A DNA stretch of 64,000 nucleotides from positions 89,769 to 153,768 of the forward strand of contig CH002899.1 of NCBI GenBank assembly GCA_000149265.1, in the 5' to 3' direction. This document shows, piece after piece, positions 25,109 through 36,864 of the stretch. The translations under genes and the position numbers were made by a program. How positions within the stretch are numbered: the first letter of the stretch is position 1; every line of letters starts with the position of its first letter. A model generated the notes under the pieces. The model saw nothing but the letters and a program-made list of their open reading frames with translations, had not been told where the DNA came from and ran no database searches. The DNA comes from Ciona savignyi (taxonomy: Eukaryota > Chordata > Ascidiacea > Phlebobranchia > Cionidae).

Positions 25109-28100
25109 ATGTCAAATCGAAACGGGAACGGTTCCAGTGCCTATAAAAGTGAAGCATCAAGGAACGGTGTGAACGGAACCGCTGGACATGTAAAAAATAA
25201 AACGGTTGAAAATGGGACCGTAAAGCAGGAACTACCGCGGGGTATTCAAGAGCTGGTGAAGACAAATTTCGCTCCGGGAGTTAAAGGTCACTTCGAGCAA
25301 AGGACTAGGCTACCTCTACTAAGAGCGACAAATTTGTCAATCACTTGGAAAAGCAGGTTTGCGGGAAACTTGGTTAGATCGTCTTCCAGAAAAGATTCTC
25401 CAAGCGGTAAGCCTAAATGTATAATAATTGGAGTTGTTTGGACTGTTTTGATTCTGTTTTTAGAGGATAGTGCCAGAACACGCTGCAATTCTGCCGCCGC
25501 AGATGTTCGTGAGAGTAATGATTCCCTTGCAGTTCGTACTTGCTGGGATGTCATTCTGTCGTTTATGGGAGACGAAAATGAAAACATAGAAAACGTATGT
25601 TGTGTTTTAATTTAATTCCATGGGCTGCCGGGAATCTTAGTATAAACACAAGTTTGTTGATCAGGGGCAATCAACTCGACTGTTCGAGACGACGATTAGC
25701 GACCGACGACAGCATTTCTCTTCTAGGAAAAAACCCTGGCGAAAAATAATTGAAGAAAAGTTAAACGGAGACAACAAACATGCAGATACGAAACGACCAC
25801 AATCATTATATATCGACCAACAGATAAATGAGGAGCCGGGAAAGACAGCTGTTTTGGCTAGTGGTGTTGGTCAAAGATGCAATGAGCTTACTGTTCTCGA
25901 AAAGGTCATTTCAGTACACACTTGTATAAGTTAGGCCGCACTGTTGTTATTCTCTTAGTAATTTGCACTTACCCTCTACGTTGATCCTTCTTTTAAGCTT
26001 AGGCCTTAATATTGCTGCGTAATTGATTAAGGAATGGCTCGTTATAGGCGTCTTAATGCTGATAAGCCGTTCAACTCATGCGAACCTATAAGCTGTCGGG
26101 TGTTTCTAGGTTCGGTTTCTTGCCAATGTTGGATTGCAACATAGACATTTGCGGGATGAGATTTACTGCCAGATCCTTAAGCAACTGGTCCACAACCCCT
26201 CGTTGAGAAGCAGCGCACTAGGCTGGATTCTCTTAGCAACTATAATAGGCTGCTTTCCACCAACCAAGCAGGTACCCCACCTTATGTTTATATGTATTCT
26301 GAAATTCGGTGCCAAAACACAGTTATATATTTAGTTGAAGAAAATAGGACTTGCAAAGGATTCACATTAAAGGGTGTGTTTTTTTAATAATTTTGTCGCG
26401 TCTTTGTTGTTAGCACTCGTTTCTATACGGTCCAGTTGACAAAACTATTACAGTGGGGTGTACTAGATTTATATGGCGTAACTTACTTTTCGTACGACCA
26501 GTTAGGTTTCACTAGACTGGAACAAACACTCGTACAGCAGCTATCCCGCAAACACATGTGCCAATAACCCGATCGAGTTTTACTCATATTTTTTTCAATA
26601 AACACGACAGATCATCAGCTACGTCCGACACTACCTTGACCAACAGGAAACCGAATCTGCATCGTATTGCTTGGAAAAGTTGAATAGGATTCTTGTGAAC
26701 GGGGAGCGTAAAACAGCGCCTTGTTCACTTGAACTTCAGGTAGGTAAAACGATTGAAAATCTTTAAAACATTTGGTTTGTTTAATTTTGTGTCAAGTGTT
26801 TATTATAGGACTGCAAAGATTGTAGCCAACTGTATTGTATAACTAGCCACTTGTGCTGCCCTGAAACTGTCTGGTTACTTGGTGTTAAGGTTTTGTTGGC
26901 TCCTCTCCTTTGAATTATATGAATTTCGTTTAAAGTCGAAGTAATGTAACCAATTCGACTGGGTTCGCTGTATTGTAACGAAAGCCAGAATCTCGGCGTA
27001 TCTTGCACAAAACTACATCACGACAATAATTGTTTCGATACATTTTTTTCGAACCCGCGATGGCCTAGCTATTTCTACCGTTTAAATACTACAGTACGCA
27101 ATTTCGTATATGAATCGGTCGCCTCTGTTTAAGCAAGTTTTAAATGCCAACTACAACACTATACCGAGGATTGTTATTCAGGCAGCCAAGTCCCGCCTTA
27201 AGATTCGGCTTCCCATCATTTGCATGGATCATTCTGTGCGAACTATATATGTGGACTCGTCATCAACCACGGAGGAAATATGCAGTACGATGGCGGTTAA
27301 GAATAGAATGGGAGACTCGTCCGGATTCTCATTATTTCTTTCCATGGACAGCAAGGTTAGCAGTTTACTCGTAATGTAAATTCGATTTAAGTGGTTAATA
27401 TAAGTTAGATAGATAAGGTCACCCTCCAGCAAATTTTAGTAAAATATCCTCATCCAAGCTAGTTGTTACTAATGGTAGGGATTTCCTTTGCAGTTAGTGC
27501 CCTTGGGCAACCGCAACTTTTACATCATGGATGCAATCTCGCAAACCGAGTATTTCAGCAAAATAAACAAAGTCCGGGAAACCTGGAGGATATACTACAG
27601 GTGAGAATACTATACTGTCTTTACCATTGGAAGATTTATGGTTGGCAGATACTGCCTTCATCAATATTAGATATACTTTGTAACCTGGATATATGGTAAA
27701 TGTGTTTGGTACTAGTTACATTTAGTGTGCGGTGCTTAATGTCAGTACGTTTTAACTAAACAAAAAATATTTCTAAAGATAGCTTACATAATATGTCCAT
27801 GTACATACTGTGCTAGACAAAAGTTGTTTTAACCTGGTAAATTCTATCAATTCTAATGAATTGAACAAAAATCCATAAGAAGTTTGTTTACTTTTAAATC
27901 GATTCTTACTAGGGTACATATGACATATCAGCTGTATAAAATTGCCCCAACTGGCTTTTTGTATTGGGGTCAATGTTAGTGAGAGTCGTTTTTGTCTACA
28001 TAAACTACAGTGTGAGTAAGGTAACATGCCTAATACCGAAACTTACAACTTCGAAACTAGGCCCCAGTAAACCAATGCGTCGTGTGTACCAAACGAGGCA

Positions 28101-29402
28101 ATCACAACTCTAACAAACCCAATTATTCTACAGAAGAGAGTTTTTCTCGCCAAGAGACGCCGGCGGTGTTCCAAAAAACCATATGAAATCGTGGCTGACG
28201 TACTCTCAAATCTGTGGAGGCGTCCAGTCTGGAGAATACCAATGTGGAAAGGTGTTTACGCTGTTTTAGAGCGCGGTGCGATTTTAAAACTAAATCTGCA
28301 ACATAATCTCACAGTCTCAAGATTTAGCATTGTTGATTGCCCACCAGTATTGTCTAAGACACAGCTTGGATCAAATTGACATGAAAAGAGTAAACACAAT
28401 ATGCCAGCATTCATTACCAGCATCACTTCTCGGCGATGACAAGGGAAAAAAGTGGTCCCAAATGGTGTATAACACTTTAACAGCTCTTGCGGTAAGTTTA
28501 CAAAATACATCGCCGTGACGGCCATTTAAAATCGCTATTTTAAATCCATCCATTAAAGTGCGTGGTTATTCTGTTGCTTAGAAGTCGGAAAATACAGGCC
28601 AATAAAAGAAAACAAAAACTTTCATTATGGTTGACCATATGATGACTGTTTTCAGGAAAAGGGTCGACCAAATGCCCGGGTGGACTCACTTGATATAATG
28701 CAGCAAGTGATTCGGTATGCTTCACTGGCCTTCATCGAAAATTTTACAAAGTCGTTCGGGTAGGTTGAACTTTAAATAGTCTCGCTTGTTTCTTATTTAC
28801 ATTTACAGTCATTTCACGACTTGGATTTAATCCAGATTATCAACTTTTCGCCAAGTCACCGACAGTGATAAATATTTGACCAACCTTATAATGCAACTCA
28901 ACCATGAATACTTGACAATACGGCTCAACTGCGGCACCATACGACGAGAAAATACCAACAACGAGAATAAGAACGAGGTTATGGTAACTGAAGTGGACAA
29001 AATTCAAAGTGCCATTCCTTTTAATACAAGGTTAATATTTTAGTAACGTAAATATGTACGTATTTTAGTATACTGTTTCTGTTTCAAAGATAATGTTTCT
29101 GCACTAAAATACAAAACCAATGCAAAATACACTAACCAGACGTTGCTCACGACACATTATCCTTACAATTATCTCTTACTACGTATGCCGTTGTCTTATA
29201 TCCGTAGAAATAGTAACCTAGAGAAAAATTAAGAATAAGATGACTTTATTTCAGCAAACTCGGAGATTCTCAGTTTAAGCTTACACTGTATGACGGTAGA
29301 GAATACCTGATTGGTTCACAGCAAACTGCCGAGATAGTGGCCACTCTAAACCAATTTGTGGCGGAGATTGGTAAAGGCCAACACAACGAATCAGAGGCTT
29401 AA
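25109..29402 (+). CDS. MyTH4-FERM protein, myosin-VII-tail-like, no motor
   Basis: Twelve exons, all phase-consistent: 25109-25406, 25464-25594, 25665-25904, 26110-26271, 26611-26739, 27182-27355, 27494-27600, 28134-28251, 28315-28491, 28656-28759, 28836-29030, 29255-29402; 660 residues. The start ATG has A at -3, and the frame upstream opens only at a non-ATG codon after a TAA. Residues ~30-320 match the first MyTH4 domain of myosin VII (FMGDENEN; LRDEIYCQILKQLVHNPS; GWILLATIIGCFPP). Residues ~325-655 form a FERM domain (FSLFLSMDSK, IMDAISQ, WRIYYRREFF, SGEYQCGK; F3 lobe in the last two exons). In myosin VII a motor, IQ motifs and coiled coil precede this module and SH3 plus a second MyTH4-FERM follow; none is present here. 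The family binds microtubules, actin regulators or membrane-protein tails. The role here is unknown. Intron 1 is only 57 nt and is itself open in frame. Confidence 0.9.
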
Positions 29403-30482
29403 ATACGCTTGATGCACATTTTTTTCTTTATTTGTATTTATCTTGTCAACAGATTTCAATTTTTATCGTCAACTATAGTGATCAGAATTAAAGCGAGCGC
29501 GCGCATAGCTTATGCATAACAAACCTCAAAACTCCTTTACAGTGTTTTGTATTATTCAATTTCCTGCTCGTACCAAATTTGTTTAGCTTGATTTGGTTGC
29601 ATTATGATATACCTATCCATCCAATTAAACTTGATGGCCACTGTAAATTCGCAATATATGTACATCTCTTTTTATATTGAGTCTTTTTAACACATTTGCG
29701 AGACTTTTCCTATACTTCTTGCGATTATCGTGCGGATATGTTTTAAACCTTAAATTAAGGTGTATCGAGTCAAGATTAAGCAACAAACATTGAAATTGAA
29801 TGCATACTGAACTTCTTAATACAGTTTCAGTACAGCTTGATTGGTTTAGTCTTGCAAACTTTACTGCCATGGAAACTCACGCTTGTTGTTTAGGCGTCAG
29901 AAACTGGCGCTTGTGGTTTAGGCGTCAAAAACTGGCGCTTGTGGTTTAGGCGTCATACATGGAATATATTCCGAGTTTCGTAAACGGATAACCACAAACG
30001 CGGAAAACAAAAATGTGTGAAAAATAATCTGTTGAAGCAACGTTTAGAAATAAAACGAGAGTATTTAAACATTTATTTTAAAAGTTACAGTGGTGCAAAA
30101 TAGAAGATTTTGAGATACAGCGTTGATTGGGGAAATTAGGCATGTTATACTAAGGAGGCATATTATATATACTTTATTTGGTTAAGAAATATATAAACCC
30201 AATTTAACTATATTTTAACCCAATTAACAGGTTTGAGTCTTATAAATTAATTGCTAAACAAATATTTGTTTCTAAGATTGGCATAGGCATTTCTAAGTCT
30301 GATTTCGTCTTGGGAGTTAATGGGTCATGGTTATGATGAGGCTTGTTGGTTACGATTACAGTTATAGGGTCAGGGCTATAAATTTTGCAAAAACAAAATA
30401 ATTAAGGACGCAATGAAGAAGAAAAACATCAAATCGCGTCTCCGGTAATGCGATTTATATTAAAATTCCATTTAAAAAACGG
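29403..30482. other. Convergent 3' intergenic region
   Basis: Space between the 3' ends of the MyTH4-FERM gene (+) and the FAM124 gene (-). It holds a 28-bp x3 tandem repeat (29881-29954), candidate AATAAA signals (plus at 30049-30054; minus as TTTATT at 30072-30077), and a weak TAGGGTCAGGG-type degenerate stretch near 30318-30375. No gene seen. Confidence 0.6.
29881..29954. repeat. 28-bp tandem repeat, three copies
   Basis: Three direct units beginning at 29881, 29909 and 29937, each holding GCTTGTGGTTTAGGCGTC (the first with one change) separated by AAACTGGC. It lies between two convergent genes. No spacer variation of CRISPR type; simply a minisatellite. Confidence 0.9.
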
Positions 30483-32953
30483 TTAAATGTAAATGTCCCC
30501 TTCCTCTGATTCAATTATGTTCGGTTTTGTGACGTCATTTTCAAAATTTAACGAACTGTTTTGTGACGTTTGTTCTTCGGAGTTGCTGTGACCAGCCTTT
30601 AATAATTTGTTATTCCGAAGTCGCTCTGACAATGGTATCTGACAAGCAACCGTTTGGGGTTTGTCGACATTGTACAAAGTTGGTTTAATCAACGGCATTT
30701 TGTCGGGTAAAGATGGGCAGATGAAGCTGTCACCCAGAGCACTGTCATCGCTTCGGTAGTCTTTGGGTTCAGGTTTTAAAAAGTCCCGCTTACTGTTTGG
30801 ACTTGAATCCAAATGGATTTTCTCTGAACCGGTGCTTGTCTCAAAGTACCTTATAGTCCTGGGCCGCGGGACTGGGATGCTAGGTTTTGGCGTCGCGCAC
30901 CGAGGAACTGGGGTTTTGCTTCGCTCGTCGACGATGTCGCTGTCGCTGAGCACCTTGTCGAGTGCTAGCTCTGATGCTCCACCATGCGACAGTTTAATTT
31001 GCAACAAAATGAGGTTCGAATCGTGATCCCGAGTCCGCCACCTCAGTTCGCTAATCGGCTCGCACGGGTGCGGTAGCAGTGGAACAAGTTGTCCGACGTT
31101 TTGAACTTTAAATTGCAAGATGGACGACCTTAACCTTTGCGGTTTTAAATTAGTCGGCAGCCTTTTCAGGCCTATTTGAATAACAGAACTGAGGTTGGAA
31201 AAAGTTTCAAAATAACAAAAATCGTCTCTCACGCGCACGCCCTCCGCTTTTAAAATTAAGGTATACAGTTCTACCTGGGGTTCCCAGTTTTCGTAGCTTA
31301 CAAAGATGTTGAATCGCAGAATTTGCTTCCCGTAGTGAACCCTTCTGACCGCCCACAGTGGTAACTGGACGTTTTCGTTGAACGATGGTGTCACCCGACC
31401 ATTGCTCCCACGTCTCTGGCTCGAAGACTCAAACTCAAAATAATCCTGGACGTTTGAATCGCAGAGCAGCTTTCCGCTAACCGCTACTTTGTGGTGAAAG
31501 CGCCACGGCTTCTTGGAAAACGCTCGTCGCACTTCGTGAAACGCGTTCTTACGCTTCTCGGTATCGACTTTGAACATGTCATCACTGTTGTCCGAATCAC
31601 TTGCCCGGTGTTTAGCAACTTCAGCCGGATCTTCAGCTGCGATATCGCACATGAAAAACAATATCACGGCCAAAGCTGGAACTTTTGGAGCTGGCTGCAA
31701 TATAAATGAAGCTTGACTCGCGGGCTGATAAAGCACAATAAACAACAACATAATTTTATCCAACGATTAAACACAACATATGACTTAACTGCTTTTCTTA
31801 CCAAGTTAGTTCGTTTATTTTTTATTTTATTTGAGTTGGTTCTTTCGGAAACGCAGACAACGTCGAAAGTAGGGTCAAGTCGTTGAGTCATTCTTGTAAA
31901 GCATTTTTTGACGGCATCCGATTGGCCCTTTTCTGTTATCACGTGTAGAGTGATGCGGCTTGAATCGTCAGCCAAAGAGGCCGACTGTTCATCACCTTGA
32001 AAAATTGTTAATAAGTATAAAAGCAATCGATAATAACTGCTATTATTTCTCATAAAATAAACCATTTGTCTTACTTTCTGTTGAACTGCTGTTATGTTGC
32101 ACCCTGTTCGAAAGTTCTCTTAAGTTTTTGGATTTCTTTCTGTTAAAACAAAACACAACGTTGATCAACATTACATTTCGGCTTGCAGCATATTATTCTC
32201 GAACAAGCTACAGAATATCGGTCGATTTCTACATTGTCGCCCGAGTAAAAGAGATTCGAGGGTGCTTCAACCCTCCATGCTAAGTGACGGCGACAATTAG
32301 TAGATACTACGGACAGCACATAGTCAGAGTTGAATAATCAGAACATATCACTCGTTGGAATATTGTTTAACAGATACTGCGCCATTGTCGTAACTATCCA
32401 TAAAAGTTTCATATGCCAAATTTACGAAGAATTTTGATTAACTTTGCGCATTCGCGTGATGGATGATGCATTAATAAAATATGCTGACGTAATTGGATGG
32501 TCGTCGCTCAAACCCTTGACCGCGTGACGGAATTGCTGTGGCGAGTTGATTAATTAATAATTCGGTTTGAATACTATGGTAGTTTTAAGTGCCGTAGAAA
32601 GATTTTGATATCGTGTTTGCGCCACATTTTATGGGAATACTTTAATTCGCTAATAACAAAAGCATGTTTGTAGACAACAAAAGTGTTATCTTTGTCCGCG
32701 AGTACAAAGACGTGACGCGAACATGCCCAAGTCTCGTTTTACATTAGAAACCAACTCCTACAACTTTCCACTCTCATATTTGTAAAAGTATACTCCTACA
32801 TTTCGTAACCTAGCTCCAAAACGAATACGCCGAGTAACCGAATGCCAAGAGACTAAAGCTCCTGTTAATTATGTCGACTTTTAAACTATATACGGAATAA
32901 TAAAACTCGACAAATTAATACCTGAAATAATATTTCGGTTCAGATGCTGTCAT
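30483..32953 (-). CDS. FAM124 family protein
   Basis: Four phase-consistent exons on the minus strand: 32922-32953, 32075-32139, 31802-31995, 30483-31694; 500 residues (human FAM124A 546, FAM124B 455). Family signatures are RITLHVITEKGQ and LDPTFDVVCVSER near residues 46-85, then ALAVILFF, PWRFHH, PLWAVRRVHYGKQILRF, FKVQNVGQLVPLLP and EPISELRWRTRD, which align in order with both human paralogues. The C-terminal ~170 residues are Ser/Pro/Arg-rich and likely disordered. The molecular function of the FAM124 family is not established. The gene is convergent with the MyTH4-FERM gene and divergent from the PTB gene. One invertebrate copy would be the pre-duplication ancestor of FAM124A and B (inference). 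Confidence 0.92.
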
Positions 32954-34755
32954 TGTGAAACCTGATCTGCGTCTCGCCAACTAGGATTAAATCTAGGCGA
33001 CTGACTTTCAACACAATAATAATCGTATTTCGATATCTGCTCTAAGTTCACGGAATCGTTCACATCGCTTGCCCTTGGGTTGAATAAAAGGCTCGAGCAA
33101 ATTACAACCGTCGTCGCCAGCGCGAATCGTACAACAGTGCTGGCGAGCAAGTGGCTCGGCGCGAGAATAATAACCGCACCATTCGACGGCAGCGTCTTTT
33201 AAAATATTTCCCATTGGAAGCGACACACGCAACAATAAGCTTCAAGTGTTTTTCATTGTGTTGGAATACGATCTTGCTCAATCTCGATACACAGTGGTTT
33301 TAATCGACCTCCATCACCGAAACACATATGTCCGTCGCATGTTGGCCAAACACCGAACAACAGATGTTGCGTGGAATTAGATCGGGGATGTATTCTATAA
33401 TCATATCGAAAGTATACAATAATCATTTAAGCAACCTATGTCGAAATTCATACCGTTTTATTTGATATTATTATTATATCCGAAGTACATCAAGATTTTA
33501 TTTTGTTATTGGATTTTAACCTTAAGCTCGCATTGTTATATACACATCCTCACACAAGCTACTAATTGCGACCGACCCTTCTGTAAGTGCGTGTTAATCC
33601 TTGCCGTTACTTAAACATGGTAATTACCGGATTTGACATAAATTTAAGACCGGGCTGTTTGTGGTTATCTACTTTAAAACGACTAAATTTAAAAGGCGCT
33701 TATTTTAACACAGCACTTACTCATAAGACTGTTAATTTACAGCTGCCCAGTCTCTTTTCGGATCTTAATACCCGTATGTAAAAATAAAAGCGGTAAACTA
33801 TTTGTTCATATGCTATAATCACACTCACCCTTCAGACTGCATAATTAAACTGTATAACAGGATCCAAAGTCTGTGGTTAAATCAAAATCGAAAAAACACA
33901 TTTCTTCAATAAAACCAAGCTCTATAACGAAGATAAGTAAGCACAAGAAGCCACATCAATGTACTTCACTCTTGTTTCTATAGTGACTTTCCTTACCCGA
34001 CGAAACTACTGGTATGACAAGTGCATCGAAAATCCAGCTCAACGTGCCCTGCCCGACCTCTTAACACTAATTAAAAGATCACTGCTTCATTCTTATAAGG
34101 GGCTTTCGAACATTTGGTGTATTGAACTATTGTCACAACAATAAAAGCACGGCGCTGTACAATACAATCGATAATATCCAAATGAACAAACTGCGTCAAT
34201 CACACGGGTTGTGGAAGGCGTGTGTTTTGATTACCATTGAATAAGTTTGAAAATTACAGCCGGGAACAAAAAGCCCCACCGATAATGCTGTTTTTATTAG
34301 TCACACCTTTCGGTCGTCAGTGTCAACACCACCAATGTTTATTATTCTGATCAATCAAAATAAAATCATTTATAGTGAGCATTTAACTTAGGCAGCGTAA
34401 TGCTTATATTGTAATACCACATAACATGGTAAACACTGTCATTTTTATGTAATTTAAACTTAATCTACCGGTAACAATGTTACTGTATTACCCCATACCG
34501 ATCCCTTAGAAATCTCGTTGAGTGCGTATTAATGTTCAAACGTATACCGGTGTTGTCAATTTTTTAACTCCAATCATCGGTGTATAAGTCAATTCGGTAA
34601 CATAAAAGAATGCTTATTTTCTCCCACACTGAACTAATATTTGCGAGAAGTTGCTACTTTTCACGCCATGCTGTGAAGGCATTATGGCAGACCTTAAGTC
34701 TGTGATGCATCAAGGAAGGGCTTGAGCATTCGTTGCAGGCTTATCACACAACACG
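32954..34755. other. Divergent promoter region, FAM124 / PTB gene
   Basis: About 1.8 kb between two divergently transcribed start codons. Open frames of 60-75 codons are scattered and unconvincing. No repeat or RNA recognised. Confidence 0.5.
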
Positions 34756-36314
34756 ATGGATGGAAATGGAGGTAAGTCTACCCGAAAACTTGCCAATATG
34801 CGAATGAGGAAACATCTTACCTGTATAACTAAGCACTGTTACAGTTATGGAAGTCGCTTCTCAGTTTGAACGCCTTGCCCATTCTGCACAAGTTGCACCC
34901 CGTGGTAATGCTCTCAATAACAGTAGAGATACAACCGTACTGAACAAGTTGAGTGGAAAGTTGATCCCAGAAAATGGTTTGCAAGGTAAGAACATTTTTC
35001 TAATTGTTTGGTTTATACGCAAATCTGTAATTTATGAGGAGTATATATTGCAAAAAGTAGTATAAGGACAGAATGGCAGATAATTATATAGGTCGATTAG
35101 CACTATATATTTCATGACGATCTTCAATTATCATTCTAATACTGATACCCCGTTTATTTGTATGTAATTAAGTGGTTTAAAATCGTTTCTTACAAACAAA
35201 ATGAGAAACAAAATTTGTAAATGCATGCAAAAGGATAGGCGCTACCGTTCCCATTGGTGGTGTATAATCCTGTGTTTCAGAGTTTTCAATCCCAAAGATC
35301 GAAGAGCTGAGTAGCAGCAGCGATGAATCGGATTATGATGGATACCATTCCTACTACACCGACCATGCCATGAATTCGATCGCTGGCGCAATACAGCACG
35401 ACTTTTTGCGCGCAATACCCAAAGCTCCGAAATCTCCGTCCCATAAATCGCCTGGTTCCGCTTTCGATATCCTCAATGCGAAAACTGGTTCTCAATTTAG
35501 GGAATCTCCTAGCACGCTTAAAATACCAGATAAACTGAAAGTTCGTCGTGCATCGGTCAGCTGTGTCACAAATCACGATGATTCAAAGAAATATGACTTT
35601 CTTGGTTCATCTAAGGATGATACACTGCTACTTATTCAGAAGACGGACGGCGATCGCCCACCTTTACCTAAAACAGTACCAAAGCAACATGCTGTTCTTT
35701 CAACGACGGATTTGCCGAGAAATGCGCTGGTAAACTATCTTGGCTCCATCGAAATAACTTCGGATGAATTGCGCGTTCTTGATCTAGAAAGAAGCCTACT
35801 CGCACTGAAAGGATGTATCGGGCAGTTTGCATTACTCCGTGTTCTCGGAGATGGATTTTCACTTCAAGACTGCAATGAGGTGAATCCGTCGGAACCTACA
35901 GCAGAGCGGAAGAACAGAAAGAAAAGATACAAGAAGATCGGGCAAAGTGAGGCGGAGGATTCTGGCAGAGCGGAAGACCGCAAGACACAATCGAAAGGTG
36001 TAGCCAACATTTTATCTTGCATGAAGTGTGTTGGGCCATCGAGGTACCAATTGCTGCAGCATAACAATTCAATTAATCTGAAAGGATACGACGTGATGAA
36101 ACGAAAGAAAAAGATGATCTTCTTTGAATATCGTAAGATTATTTATTCCGGTGTTGATATTAAGGGAGCACCGTCCAACTTGCTTATTTGGTTATATCAC
36201 ATAGTAAGTGGAAGCTGCACCTCAGTACAATGCTACGCGGCTGAATGTGATGATGCGCAACACGCTCGGAACTTGTCCAGGGCCCTCGGCCAGCAGATGG
36301 GGACATTGCGCTAA
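34756..36314 (+). CDS. PTB/PID-domain adaptor-like protein
   Basis: Three phase-consistent exons: 34756-34771, 34845-34985, 35281-36314; 396 residues. Residues ~53-75 are acidic and Ser/Tyr-rich (ELSSSSDESDYDGYHSYY), a candidate phosphorylation segment. A phosphotyrosine-binding-like fold is suggested over residues ~200-390: the first strand LVNYLGSIEI, a helix, then after a basic insertion (RKNRKKRYKK, possible NLS) the strands INLKGYD, FFEYRKIIYSGVD, NLLIWLYHI, SVQCYAAEC and a C-terminal helix DAQHARNLSRALGQQM. The end of the domain (WLYH..CYAAEC..A..L..AL) resembles FAM43/PID1-type PTB domains, but I cannot assign an orthologue. The last exon encodes 87% of the protein. An AATAAA lies about 300 nt after the stop (36614-36620). 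Confidence 0.85.
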
Positions 36315-36864
36315 TACGAGGTCTTCAGAATTGCGGAAATCGAATTCGCAACTAAGCTGAATAAAAAAGAATCTAAATCCACACTTGCTCTTGCAAATCG
36401 CTAGAACAAACAATGGAAAGATCCACGTGGCAACCATGAACCTAACATTGTCATTTCCATGTTGATCCGGTAATTTTGGTACTTAAAGTGTTAAACCTAG
36501 CTTTGCCCTTTTTTCAAATGAAAATGTTGTTGATCCTGTGTTTTATGCTAAAAAAATTACTAAATCACTGATTCAAATGTTTTATAAACGTGATTTCACA
36601 GTAAAAGAAAGACAAATAAAAAAACAAATGACGTTAAAAAATTACTGACCTAATCAATAACACCCAGACAGAATGGCACCGAATTAAGGCGTAGTAGTGT
36701 TAAGACCTTTCAATGCGGTTATAAATGTGGAACAATAAAAGCCGACTGCGACGCAACTTTTTACAGAAAGATAATAGCAAAACGGAAGACGATAATTGCA
36801 CAAATTAAAATATTACCACACCAGAAGTAAATCATATGTCACGATATAGAAGTGTTGGTGAATA
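36315..36864. other. Convergent 3' intergenic region
   Basis: 550 bp between the 3' ends of the PTB gene (+) and the Kelch gene (-). AATAAA motifs on the plus strand near 36614 and 36734 may serve the PTB gene. No gene seen. Confidence 0.55.

Noticed and set aside
29881-29954. CRISPR-like array
   Set aside because: Only three contiguous units without variable spacers, in a eukaryotic genome.
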